Notes: generated by a model from the letters alone, not told the origin. 11,965 nt of DNA from Betaproteobacteria bacterium (GCA_005889025.1 VBCZ01000447.1:1-11965); one strand, 5' to 3'; shown: positions 1 through 7,252, counted from the first letter of the stretch. Numbers and translations are program-made.

Positions 1-424
1 GAGAGACGGGGACAAAGCGCATTCCGGCGAAAAGCGCATCGAGACGGTACATCACAAATGACGGGTCCGGCGCAAGCATCGTTGCGCCGGGCTTGGCGAG
101 CGCAAGCGCGATCAGGTGAATGAGCTCGTCCGACCCGTTACCGAGAAGCAGCGCCAGCGGCGAGGGAATGTGCAGCGCGCGCGCAAGAGCTGCCTTGGCC
201 GCGTGCGCACCGCCGTCCGGATAGCGATTGATCGCCACGCGCGATAGGGCATGACCCAGGCGCGAGCGCACCGCCTCGGGCAGCGCGTAGGGATTCTCCA
301 TGGCGTCGAGCTTGATCAGGCCCTCGCTCCGGGCGACCTCGTAGGCGGAAAGCGCGCGTATCTCCGGACGAACGACATCCGCCACGACGTCCGCTGCCGA
401 GCCGCAGCGTGGACCGCCGGTCAT
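1..424 (-). CDS. hisC: Histidinol-phosphate aminotransferase, N-terminal part (cut by window edge)
   Basis: This is a PLP-dependent class I/II aminotransferase of histidine synthesis that converts imidazole acetol phosphate to L-histidinol phosphate with glutamate as amino donor. It acts in the cytosol. The first 141 codons are visible and open to the left edge; the C-terminal part with the PLP lysine lies outside. Visible family marks are LDAMENPY (residues 39-46; the common form is LDANENPY), RYPDG (67-71), the cofactor-phosphate region GNGSDE (95-100) and PDPSFVMY (119-126). The chosen ATG at 424-422 overlaps the stop of the upstream EthD-like gene as ATGA, so translation is probably coupled; there is no clear Shine-Dalgarno sequence. 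It follows hisD with only the small EthD-like gene between them. The identification is firm; the extent past the edge is unknown. Confidence 0.93.
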   Translation of the reverse strand, partial: MTGGPRCGSAADVVADVVRPEIRALSAYEVARSEGLIKLDAMENPYALPEAVRSRLGHALSRVAINRYPDGGAHAAKAALARALHIPSPLALLLGNGSDELIHLIALALAKPGATMLAPDPSFVMYRLDALFAGMRFVPVS

Positions 425-732
425 ATCGATTCGTCGTCGGCTGCGTAGAGGTCGACGCCACCCGTTGCGAACTTGGCAAGATCCGCCGCGGTGGCCTGAC
501 CTTCCGGTGTCGTGAGTGCGGATTGAATTGCGGCAAGCGAATCGAACGTCAAGACGGCTATCAAGTAGTACGGCACCGCCCCGCCGCCGATGGAGGAAAT
601 CGGTCCGCGAGTGACATCGTATCGTTTGAGTCCAGGAATTTTTTTTGCCAGCGGAACGTGCGAGCGATAGTAGTACGAGTCGAATGCCGCCGCATCGGCG
701 GGATGCTTGTACATCGCGAATACTTTGGCCAT
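421..732 (-). CDS. EthD-family small protein (dimeric alpha/beta-barrel fold)
   Basis: A 103-residue cytosolic protein without signal peptide or membrane segment. The segment YYYRSHVPLAKKIPG (residues 20-34), with His25, matches the EthD pattern of Y-x(2,3)-H-x-P-L, and the C-terminal PEGQATAADLAKFATGGV (76-93) is also typical. Family members are small ferredoxin-like alpha/beta-barrel dimers. Some are needed for ethyl tert-butyl ether degradation, some relate to polyketide cyclases or monooxygenases, and many have no known role. The ATG at 732-730 has AAGGGA (742-737) four bases upstream. The stop overlaps the hisC start (ATGA), so it is wired into the his operon although no histidine step is known for this family. 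The 75-bp gap to hisD (733-807) shows no convincing terminator or promoter. The family call is good; the function is unknown. Confidence 0.8.
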   Translation of the reverse strand: MAKVFAMYKHPADAAAFDSYYYRSHVPLAKKIPGLKRYDVTRGPISSIGGGAVPYYLIAVLTFDSLAAIQSALTTPEGQATAADLAKFATGGVDLYAADDESI

Positions 733-807
733 GTCATCCCTTACACTCTTTTGATAAACGATACGAGCACGCTGATTCGATCGGCTGTGGCATGCGAAAC
801 GACCAAC

Positions 808-2118
808 CTACCCGCGCAGCCGATGCTCGGCGCTTGCCGCATGCGCGGGGAGTCCTTCGCCGCGCGCCAGAATAGCCGCGATCCTGCCCAGCGTGCGGGC
901 GCCTTTTCGGGATACCTCGATCACGCTGGTTCGCTTCTGAAAATCGTACACGCCCAGTGCCGACGAAAAGCGCGCGCTTTTCGCCGTCGGGAGCACGTGG
1001 TTGGGACCGGCGCAGTAGTCGCCCAGCGCCTCCGAGCTGTAGTGCCCGATGAAAATCGCGCCCGCGTTTTTGATCCGGCCGAACAGCGGTTCCGGATCGG
1101 CGACCGCGAGCTCGAGATGTTCCGGCGAGACCGTGTTGGCGATATGGCACGCTTCGACCAAGTCTCGCACGCGGACGAGCGCGCCGCGCTTGGCGATCGA
1201 CGCCGCGATGATGTGCTTGCGAGGCATGGTGGGGAGCTCCCGCGCCATGCTTTCCGCGACGGCATCGAGCAGCGCCGCGTCCGGCGTGAGCAGAATCGCT
1301 TGCGCCATTTCGTCGTGCTCGGCTTGCGCAAACAGATCCATTGCTACCCACTCAGGGTTGGCGCTGGCGTCGGCGATAATGAGTATTTCCGAGGGTCCGG
1401 CGATCATGTCGATGCCGACGGCGCCGAACACGCGCCGTTTGGCGGCCGCGACGTAGGCATTGCCCGGGCCGACGATCTTGTCGACCGCGGGGATCGTCGC
1501 CGTGCCGTAGGCGAGCGCCGCCACCGCCTGCGCTCCGCCTATCGCAAAGGCTCGCGTTACGCCGGCAAGATGCGCAGCGGCAAGCACAAGAGGGTTCCTT
1601 GCGCCGCCCGGGGTGGGTACGACCATGATGATTTCCGCCACGCCGGCAACCTTGCCCGGAATGGCGTTCATAAGCACCGAAGATGGATACGCCGCCTTCC
1701 CGCCTGGAACATACAGGCCCACTCGCTCGAGCGGGTTCACCTGCTGGCCCATCCGTGTGCCGTCGGCGTCGAGCATTTCCCAGCTCGACGCCGACTTGCC
1801 GCGCTGATGCTCGTGAAATTCACGAATCCGCCCGCTGGCTGCGACCAGGGCATCGCGCGTGTCGCGATCGAGAGAATCGAATGCCGCTGCAAGCTCGGGA
1901 GCAAGAATCTCCAGGGTCGCGACGCTGGATGCCTTGACCCGATCGAACAGTGCCGTGTATTCGAGCACGGCCGCGTCCCCGCGCATGCGTACGTCGGCGA
2001 CGATGTTGGCAACCGATGTGTCGATCGCTTCGTCCTGCGCGGTGTTGGACGCAGTCAGCCGCGCAAGCGTCGCGGCAAAATCGGGCGCAGACGAATCGAG
2101 ACGGCGAAACTCAGCCAC
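808..2118 (-). CDS. hisD: Histidinol dehydrogenase
   Basis: A zinc- and NAD-dependent enzyme that oxidises L-histidinol to L-histidine in two steps, the last reactions of the pathway; cytosolic homodimer. The 436-residue length fits the family (about 430-440). Expected residues are in place: zinc ligands Gln265 and His268 in FAQAEHDE, Asp367 in GDYCAGPNH and His426 near the C-terminus, and the catalytic pair Glu333-His334 in SPEHLEL. The dinucleotide-side motifs GPGNAYVAAAKR (217-228) and GPSEILI (241-247) are intact. I chose the GTG at 2118-2116 because AAAGGAA (2131-2125) precedes it by about seven bases and because it gives the normal N-terminus. It overlaps the end of hisG by 8 bp in another frame. 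The reading frame stays open upstream into the damaged hisG, which creates a possible fusion (see findings). No lesions seen in hisD itself. Confidence 0.96.
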   Translation of the reverse strand: MAEFRRLDSSAPDFAATLARLTASNTAQDEAIDTSVANIVADVRMRGDAAVLEYTALFDRVKASSVATLEILAPELAAAFDSLDRDTRDALVAASGRIREFHEHQRGKSASSWEMLDADGTRMGQQVNPLERVGLYVPGGKAAYPSSVLMNAIPGKVAGVAEIIMVVPTPGGARNPLVLAAAHLAGVTRAFAIGGAQAVAALAYGTATIPAVDKIVGPGNAYVAAAKRRVFGAVGIDMIAGPSEILIIADASANPEWVAMDLFAQAEHDEMAQAILLTPDAALLDAVAESMARELPTMPRKHIIAASIAKRGALVRVRDLVEACHIANTVSPEHLELAVADPEPLFGRIKNAGAIFIGHYSSEALGDYCAGPNHVLPTAKSARFSSALGVYDFQKRTSVIEVSRKGARTLGRIAAILARGEGLPAHAASAEHRLRG

Positions 2119-2703
2119 GAGCGCTTCCTTTCGCCGCCGCGGCGATCGAATCGAGCACCGGCTGCACGGTTTCGCGCTTGAGCTTGAGCGCTGCGGGATT
2201 GACGATGAGCCGCGCGCTGATCGGCAGGATATCTTCGACTGCGACCAGATCGTTGGCTTTGAGCGTGTTTCCGCTGCTGACCAGATCGACGATGGCCTCG
2301 GCCAGACCCACCAGCGGGGCCGTGCGGTCTTGACGTATTTGGTGGCGACCTTCATGCGCGCTCCACGCTGAATCGCGCCCTGGTAGTCGAAGCCACGCTT
2401 GGCGGCGACGACCATGGTGCAGCGGCCGATCCCGAGATCGACCGGCTGGTACAGCCCTTCGCCACCATGCTCGAGCAGAATGTCCTTTCCGGCGACGCCC
2501 AGATCCGCTGCGCCATGCTCGACGTAGGTCGGGACATCCGATGCGCGGACGATGATGAAGCGAACCTCCGGCAGGTTGCTGGCGATGATGAGCTTGCGCG
2601 AAGTCTCGGGGTCCTCAGCGGGCTTGATGCCGGCGGCGGCAAGAAGCGGCAGCGTCTCGTCGAAGATGCGCCCTTTGGCGAGCGCGAGAGTCAATGTCAG
2701 CAT
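2111..2703 (-). pseudogene. hisG: ATP phosphoribosyltransferase (short form), interrupted by an apparent ~64-nt deletion with frameshift
   Basis: HisG makes phosphoribosyl-ATP from ATP and PRPP, the first and feedback-controlled step of histidine synthesis. Short forms such as this one work with the regulatory subunit HisZ. From the ATG at 2703 residues 1-128 are normal, including LAKGRIFDETLPLL (8-21), HGAADLGVAGKDI (63-75) and ATKYVKTAR (120-128). The frame then turns to nonsense at 2319. The rest of the protein resumes in another frame from 2320 (APLVGLAEAIVDLVSSGNTLK onward, 69 residues) and ends at 2111. The stretch that family members carry between these parts, ending in a KLYGSMEL-like motif, is missing: about 21 residues by memory of the family, or 3n+1 nt. 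Restoring it would give about 218 residues, the normal length. The TTG at 2715 is a less likely start. As written, no functional HisG can be made; an assembly error is the main alternative. Confidence 0.85.
2125..2131 (-). promoter_or_regulatory. Ribosome binding site that fixes the hisD GTG start
   Basis: The minus-strand sequence AAAGGAA lies about seven bases before the GTG at 2118. It supports this GTG over the far-upstream start that would come from the open frame running into hisG. It lies inside the hisG coding tail. Confidence 0.6.
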
Positions 2704-2721
2704 AGCGGCGGACAAACGAGT

Positions 2722-2727
2722 ATTTTA
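2722..2727 (-). promoter_or_regulatory. Possible -10 element before hisG
   Basis: TAAAAT on the minus strand in the 43-bp gap between the guanine deaminase gene and hisG. It matches the sigma70 -10 consensus in five of six positions, but the region 16-18 bases upstream has no good -35 (best about three of six). Transcription from it would start about 10 bases before the hisG ATG, leaving almost no leader, which would fit the lack of a visible Shine-Dalgarno there. Weak call. Confidence 0.25.
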
Positions 2728-2746
2728 GCGCATTCATCGCACTGCC

Positions 2747-4090
2747 TCAGGCGCTCACACGTTCGTCGCGCGTCCAGCCGATCTCGCCGGCGATGTATAC
2801 CGCTCGGGTCGCCCGCTCGTCACCGAGGATCATCTGCACGAAAAGCGCTTCGTCGATATCTTTGCAATGCCGCATGCGATGCTCGATCAACGGGGTCGAC
2901 TTCAAGTCGAGCACGATGACGTCGGCCTCCATGCCCGTGGCGATGCTGCCTATCCTGTCTTCCAGACAAAGCGCATGCGCGCCACCTCGGGTGGCGAGGT
3001 AGAAGGCATGCGCAGCGGAAAGCGATCGGCCGCCGAGCCTGGCGACCTTGTACGCGTCGTGCATGGTCGAGAGCATCGAAAAATGAGTGCCGCCGCCGAC
3101 ATCGGTCGCAAGCGCCACGCGGACCGGCCGTCGCGCCTTCCGGGCATTCGCGAGGTCGAAAACGCCGCTGCCGAGAAACATGTTCGACGTCGGGCAATGC
3201 GCCAGCGCGGTACCCGAGGCGTGACATCGGGCGAGCTCGTCCTCGTCGAGCCAGATGCCGTGACCGTAGATCGCGCGCGAGCCCAGCATGCCGTAATGAT
3301 CGTAGACGTCGAGATACCCCTTTCGTTCGGGGAATAGCGCCTTCACCCGGTCGACCTCGTGGCGGTTCTCCGCGACGTGCGACTGCAGAAACGTCCCGTC
3401 GTGCTCGTGCCAGAGCGAGCCGGCGAGCTCCATCTGCTCGGGGGAGCTCGTCACGGCGAAGCGCGGCGATACCGCGTAGGAGAGCCGCCCTCGACCGTGC
3501 CAACGCGCGATCAGCTCTTTGCTCTCGTCGTATCCGCGCTGCGGCGTGTCCGTCAGCTTTTGCGGTGCGTTGCGATCCATCAGCACCTTGCCGGCGATCA
3601 TTCGCATATTGCGGGCGAGGGCTTCGTCGAAAAACGCATCGACCGACTCGGGATGCACGGAGCAGAAGACCGCGGCGGTCGTCGTTCCGGCGCGCAGGCA
3701 CTCGCGCATGAAAACCCGAGCGGCTTCACGCGCATGGTCCTGATCGGAAAATTCCTGCTCGGCGACGTAGGTGTGGCGATCGAGCCAGTCCATCAGGTGC
3801 TCCGCCGGCGACGCGATGATGGCGGTCTGCGGGTAATGAATGTGCGCGTCGATGAAACCCGCCATGATCAGCGACTCGGCATACGCCGTGACCTTCGTTC
3901 CCGGAGGCAGCCGCTGCAACACCTCCGCCGCTGCGCCAAAATCGACGATAAGCCCGCCGTACATCGCCACGATCGCATCGGATTCATAGCGCATGGACCG
4001 CGCGGAATCTTCGACGGACGGGTCCCCGGTGAACGTCAGAACAGAACCGCGGATCGCCGTGACGCTGTCGCGCTGCAGGACGGCGCTCAC
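2747..4090 (-). CDS. guaD: Guanine deaminase
   Basis: A zinc amidohydrolase that deaminates guanine to xanthine in purine salvage or catabolism; cytosolic. The 447-residue frame carries the whole metal site: His83 and His85 in FIDAHIHYPQ (79-88), His238 in QSHVAEN (236-242), His277 in YGHG (275-278) and Asp330 in ATDVGGGT (328-335). GKVLMDRNAP (167-176) and CPTSNMFLGSG (299-309) are also guanine-deaminase hallmarks that separate it from other amidohydrolases. The usual LPGFID is AGFID here, a small variation before the metal motif. The start is a GTG at 4090-4088, 15 bp after murA, without a strong Shine-Dalgarno; it gives a normal N-terminus. It stands between murA and hisG, where most relatives have nothing. 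Product call is confident; the link to its neighbours is only positional. Confidence 0.93.
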   Translation of the reverse strand: MSAVLQRDSVTAIRGSVLTFTGDPSVEDSARSMRYESDAIVAMYGGLIVDFGAAAEVLQRLPPGTKVTAYAESLIMAGFIDAHIHYPQTAIIASPAEHLMDWLDRHTYVAEQEFSDQDHAREAARVFMRECLRAGTTTAAVFCSVHPESVDAFFDEALARNMRMIAGKVLMDRNAPQKLTDTPQRGYDESKELIARWHGRGRLSYAVSPRFAVTSSPEQMELAGSLWHEHDGTFLQSHVAENRHEVDRVKALFPERKGYLDVYDHYGMLGSRAIYGHGIWLDEDELARCHASGTALAHCPTSNMFLGSGVFDLANARKARRPVRVALATDVGGGTHFSMLSTMHDAYKVARLGGRSLSAAHAFYLATRGGAHALCLEDRIGSIATGMEADVIVLDLKSTPLIEHRMRHCKDIDEALFVQMILGDERATRAVYIAGEIGWTRDERVSA

Positions 4091-4105
4091 CTCGGACTCG
4101 ATTGT

Positions 4106-5356
4106 CTACGCGACCCGGCGAATGCGCGCGCCGAGCGCGGAAAGCTTTTCCTCGATGCGCTCGTAACCCCGATCGAGATGGTAGATGCGATCGATCACCG
4201 TTTCGCCTTCGGCGATAAGGCCTGCAATCACCAGACATGCCGACGCGCGCAGATCCGTCGCCATGACCGTAGCGCCGGTCAAACGCGGCACACCCTTGAC
4301 GATCGCCGTGTTGCCTTCGACCTCGATGTCGGCGCCGAGACGCTTGAGCTCCTGCACGTGCATCATGCGATTCTCGAATATCGTTTCGGTGATTACGGCG
4401 GTGTCGTCGGCGACGGTCATCAAGGCCATGAGCTGCGCCTGCATGTCGGTGGGGAAACCCGGGAACGGCGTCGTGCGCATGGTCACCGACTTGAGCTTGT
4501 CCTGGCGCTTGATGCGAATGGCGGCCGCATCAGCCGAAACCTCGGCCCCGGCCTCGATGAGCTTGTCGAGCACCGACTGCAGGGTGTCGGCGCGCGCGCC
4601 GAGGAGCGCGACGTCGCCGCCCGCAGCGGCCGCAGCGGCGAGAAACGTCCCGGTCTCGATGCGGTCGGGCATGATCGAATGATGCGCGCCGTGCAGGGTC
4701 TCGACCCCTTCGATGACGATGCGGTCACTGCCGGCGCCCGAGATCCGGGCGCCCATCGCCTTCAGACATTCGGCGAGATCGACGACTTCAGGCTCGCGTG
4801 CCGCGTTGCCGAGGGCCGTCGTGCCCGCGGCGAGCGTTGCCGCCATCATCAGGTTCTCGGTGCCCGTGACGGTGACGACGTCGAATACGAACTGCGTCCC
4901 CGACAGGTGCGCCGCCCTGGCGTCGATATAGCCGTGGTCGAGATCGATTTCCGCGCCCATGGCCTGCAGGCCCTTGATGTGCTGGTCGACGGGCCGGAGC
5001 CCGATTGCGCATCCGCCGGGAAGCGAGACTCGCGCTTCGCCGCAGCGCGCGAGCAAGGGGCCCAGCGCCAGTATCGATGCGCGCATGGTCTTGACCATTT
5101 CGTACGGAGCAAGCGGCCAGTCGACTTTTGCCGCCGACAGCGTAAGCGAGCCATCGGACTTTTCAGAGCGAACTCCCATCTGCGACAAGAGCGACCCCAT
5201 CGTGCGCACATCGTTGAGCTGCGGCACGTTGGAAAGAACGAGCGGCTCCGCGGTGAGCAGCGAGGCGCAAAGGATCGGCAGCGCCGCGTTTTTGGCGCCT
5301 GAAATCCGCACCTCCCCGCGAAGCTCGCCGCCGCCTTCTATGGCAAGTTTGTCCAT
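4106..5356 (-). CDS. murA: UDP-N-acetylglucosamine 1-carboxyvinyltransferase
   Basis: MurA transfers enolpyruvate from PEP to UDP-GlcNAc, the first committed step of peptidoglycan synthesis, in the cytosol. The 416-residue length is normal (about 417-420). Substrate residues Lys22-Asn23 in SGAKNAA, Arg92 in TMRASI and the catalytic Cys116 in LPGGCAIGLRPVDQH (112-126) are present; the cysteine is the residue alkylated by fosfomycin, so the protein is expected to be of the sensitive type. FPTDMQAQLMAL and the C-terminal HLDRGYERIEEKL are intact. The ATG at 5356-5354 shares its A with the TGA of bolA (TGATG), so translation is likely coupled. It ends in TAG, 15 bp before the guaD start. No lesion seen. 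Confidence 0.97.
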   Translation of the reverse strand: MDKLAIEGGGELRGEVRISGAKNAALPILCASLLTAEPLVLSNVPQLNDVRTMGSLLSQMGVRSEKSDGSLTLSAAKVDWPLAPYEMVKTMRASILALGPLLARCGEARVSLPGGCAIGLRPVDQHIKGLQAMGAEIDLDHGYIDARAAHLSGTQFVFDVVTVTGTENLMMAATLAAGTTALGNAAREPEVVDLAECLKAMGARISGAGSDRIVIEGVETLHGAHHSIMPDRIETGTFLAAAAAAGGDVALLGARADTLQSVLDKLIEAGAEVSADAAAIRIKRQDKLKSVTMRTTPFPGFPTDMQAQLMALMTVADDTAVITETIFENRMMHVQELKRLGADIEVEGNTAIVKGVPRLTGATVMATDLRASACLVIAGLIAEGETVIDRIYHLDRGYERIEEKLSALGARIRRVA

Positions 5357-5601
5357 CAGGATCGACGCCGCGCGGCCCACTGCGCCGGCGTGAGCGTCAG
5401 CATCGACAACGCGTGAATCTCCTCGCGCATTCTGTCTCCAAGTGCGCGATATACGAGCTGATGCTGTTTGACTTTCATCAAACCTTCGAATGCGCTGCTG
5501 ACGATTAACGCCTGGAAGTGCTGGCCATCGCCCTCGACACTTACGTGCTCGCAGGCGAGGCCGGCCTCGATCGTGCGCTTGATGGATTCGGGAGTGACCA
5601 C
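5356..5601 (-). CDS. BolA-family protein
   Basis: A small (81-residue) BolA/IbaG-type protein. Family members bind monothiol glutaredoxins and share a [2Fe-2S] cluster, and some act as stress or cell-shape regulators. VEGDGQHFQALIVS (residues 22-35) is the class II-like core, and REEIHALSMLTLTP (59-72) with HALSM is the usual C-terminal helix. The position directly before murA matches E. coli ibaG (yrbA), also upstream of murA, so IbaG is the closer equivalent than BolA proper. The start is GTG at 5601, 9 bp after the stop of the ABC permease; no clear Shine-Dalgarno precedes it. The TGA overlaps the murA ATG by one base. Confidence 0.9.
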   Translation of the reverse strand: MVTPESIKRTIEAGLACEHVSVEGDGQHFQALIVSSAFEGLMKVKQHQLVYRALGDRMREEIHALSMLTLTPAQWAARRRS

Positions 5602-5610
5602 GAGGAAAGA

Positions 5611-6393
5611 CTAGTGCCGAAGCTTGTATCCGCGCTGCAAGAGCGCCAGCGTAAGCGCCGAAAGCAGAAGGCAACTCATGGCGACGATGGCGAGGCTCTT
5701 CGATGGATCCACGTCGGACAAGCCGAAAAAGCCGTAGCGAAAGCCGTCGATCATATAGAAGAACGGATTGAAGTGCGACAGTGTCTGCCAGAACGGCGGC
5801 AGCGTATGAATGGAATAGAAAACGCCTGAAAGAAAGGTAAGAGGCATGATAAGAAAATTCTGAAACGCCGCGACCTGGTCGAACTTGTCTGCACAGATGC
5901 CGGCGATCAGGCCCAGGCTTCCCAGGATCGCGCTGCCGAGCAGTGCAAATGCGAGCGCCCACAGGGGTTGCACGGGCGCGACAGGCGAAAACCACAGCGT
6001 CACAAGAAAGACCCCGATCCCGACCACGAGTCCGCGCACCATGGAGCCCAGCACATACGCGGCAAACATGTCCAATGGCGACAACGGCGACAACAGAACG
6101 AAAATGAGAGTGCCGGTGATCTTGGATTGGATGAGCGACGACGAGCTGTTGGCGAAAGCGTTCTGCAGCACCGCCATCATCACCAGTCCGGGTATGAGAA
6201 ATGCCGTGTAGCTCACCCTTCCGCCGAACACCGACACGCGCCCCTCGAGAACGTGAGAGAAGATCAGCAGATACAGAAGCGCGGTCAGGACGGGCGCCGC
6301 GACCGTTTGAAAGCTCACCTTCCAGAAACGCAACAGCTCCTTGTAGAGCAGCGTGAGCCAGCCGACGCCATGCATGGTCGGTCGCGGCATCAT
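5611..6393 (-). CDS. ABC-2 type transporter permease (YadH-like)
   Basis: A 260-residue inner-membrane permease of the ABC-2 export family, close in type to E. coli YadH; the substrate is unknown. About six hydrophobic segments lie near residues 28-48, 62-84, 105-135, 143-168, 176-198 and 232-253. Family marks are YTAFLIPGLVMMAVLQNAF (62-80), the SSSSLIQSKITGTL stretch and NPFFYMIDGFRYGF (209-222). The start is the first of two adjacent ATG codons (6393-6391); it overlaps the TGA of the ATPase gene as ATGA. A third ATG at residue 7 is possible. The C-terminal ending RGYKLRH is typical. The protein looks intact although its partner ATPase is broken, so it either lacks an engine or uses one encoded elsewhere. 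Confidence 0.92.
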   Translation of the reverse strand: MMPRPTMHGVGWLTLLYKELLRFWKVSFQTVAAPVLTALLYLLIFSHVLEGRVSVFGGRVSYTAFLIPGLVMMAVLQNAFANSSSSLIQSKITGTLIFVLLSPLSPLDMFAAYVLGSMVRGLVVGIGVFLVTLWFSPVAPVQPLWALAFALLGSAILGSLGLIAGICADKFDQVAAFQNFLIMPLTFLSGVFYSIHTLPPFWQTLSHFNPFFYMIDGFRYGFFGLSDVDPSKSLAIVAMSCLLLSALTLALLQRGYKLRH

Positions 6394-7243
6394 GCCGCCC
6401 GCTTCATGATGCGCAGGAACACTTGCTCGAGATCGGCTTCCTGCAAAGACAGATCGCCGATCGTGATGCCCTGGTCCCGCAGCGAAGCGAGCAGGCGCTC
6501 GAGCTCGGCATAGTTCTCGAGCGACAGGAGGTAGCTCGTACCCTCCTCGCGCAACACACGCTGGCGCCATTCGTCCGGAAGCGATTCGGCGGAGAGTCTG
6601 ACAGTCAGCCCCGCAAAGCTCGAAAGCAGATTCTGGGTCGTGTCGAGTGCGACGATCCTTCCCGCCTTGAGCATGGCGATCCTTCCGCATAGCTTTTCTG
6701 CTTCCTCGAGGTAGTGCGTGGTAAGGATGATGGTATGCCCGTCGCGATTGAGCTTGCGGATGAAGCCCCACAGGCTTTGCCGCAGCTCGACGTCCACACC
6801 CGCCGTCGGCTCGTCCAGCACGATCACCGGTGGCTTGTGCACGAGCGCCTGGCCAACCAGCACGCGTCGCTTCATGCCGCCGGAAAGCGAGCGCATGTTC
6901 GCGTCGGCCTTGCCGGTCAGATCGAGGTGATGGAGGATCTCGTCGATCCACTCGTCGTTGTTGCGAATGCAAATGGGTCGAACACGAGCTCCTGCGGAAC
7001 GACCCCGAGACGGCGCCGCGCCTCGGGGTAATCGGCGACGACATCGTGGCCAAGGACGCGCGCGGTGCCGGAGTCGGCGCGGGTGAGCCCCGCGAGGATT
7101 GAAATCAGCGTTGTATTTCCTGCGCCGTTGGGACCCAGCAGGCCGAAAAACTCGCCGGGCGCAACGGCAAGATCGATGCCCGCCCGCGCTTGAACCGCGC
7201 CGAAACGGCGGGCGATCTCGACGATTTCGATGGCGGGAATCAT
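6390..7243 (-). pseudogene. ABC-2 transporter ATPase (YadG-like), broken by an apparent ~43-nt deletion with frameshift and with Walker A Lys to Asn
   Basis: The ATP-binding subunit for the permease that follows. From the ATG at 7243 the first 91 residues are normal through the Q-loop VVPQELVFDPF (81-91), with one striking change: the Walker A reads GPNGAGNTT (37-45), where residue 43 should be Lys (AAT in place of AAA/AAG). After Phe91 the frame drifts and stops at TGA 6919-6917. The remainder continues in another frame from about 6968 (IRNNDEWIDEIL onward, 192 residues) with signature LSGGM, Walker B VIVLDEPTAGVD and switch TTHYLEEAE. The family segment expected between, with a TVRETLRIQSGY-like helix, is missing (about 14 residues, 3n+1 nt); restored length would be about 298. 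The C-terminal fragment could only start internally, for instance ATG 6896. Probably nonfunctional; sequencing or assembly error is the alternative. Confidence 0.85.
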
Positions 7244-7248
7244 GCGTG

Positions 7249-7252
7249 CCTC
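7249..7252 (-). promoter_or_regulatory. Ribosome binding site of the ABC ATPase gene
   Basis: GAGG on the minus strand lies five bases before the ATG at 7243. This favours that start over a TTG at 7273, which would add ten residues unlike the family. The 76-bp gap between mlaB and this gene (7244-7319) otherwise holds only a weak 5-bp inverted repeat. Confidence 0.55.

Noticed and set aside
409..2181. Long plus-strand open frame (590 codons) opposite hisD and the EthD-like gene
   Set aside because: It lies antisense to clearly conserved genes, has Arg/His/Gly-rich low-information composition and no recognisable domain; typical of GC-rich codon use on the other strand.
2318..2322. Programmed ribosomal frameshift in hisG
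   Set aside because: No slippery heptamer at the junction, and about 21 conserved residues are missing, which a frameshift would not restore.
3359..5302. Long plus-strand open frame (647 codons) opposite guaD and murA
   Set aside because: Antisense shadow of two well-conserved enzymes, composition rich in Arg, Asp and His, no motif.
6966..6973. Programmed frameshift in the ABC ATPase
   Set aside because: Conserved residues are missing at the junction and the Walker A lysine is also lost, so a deletion explains it better.
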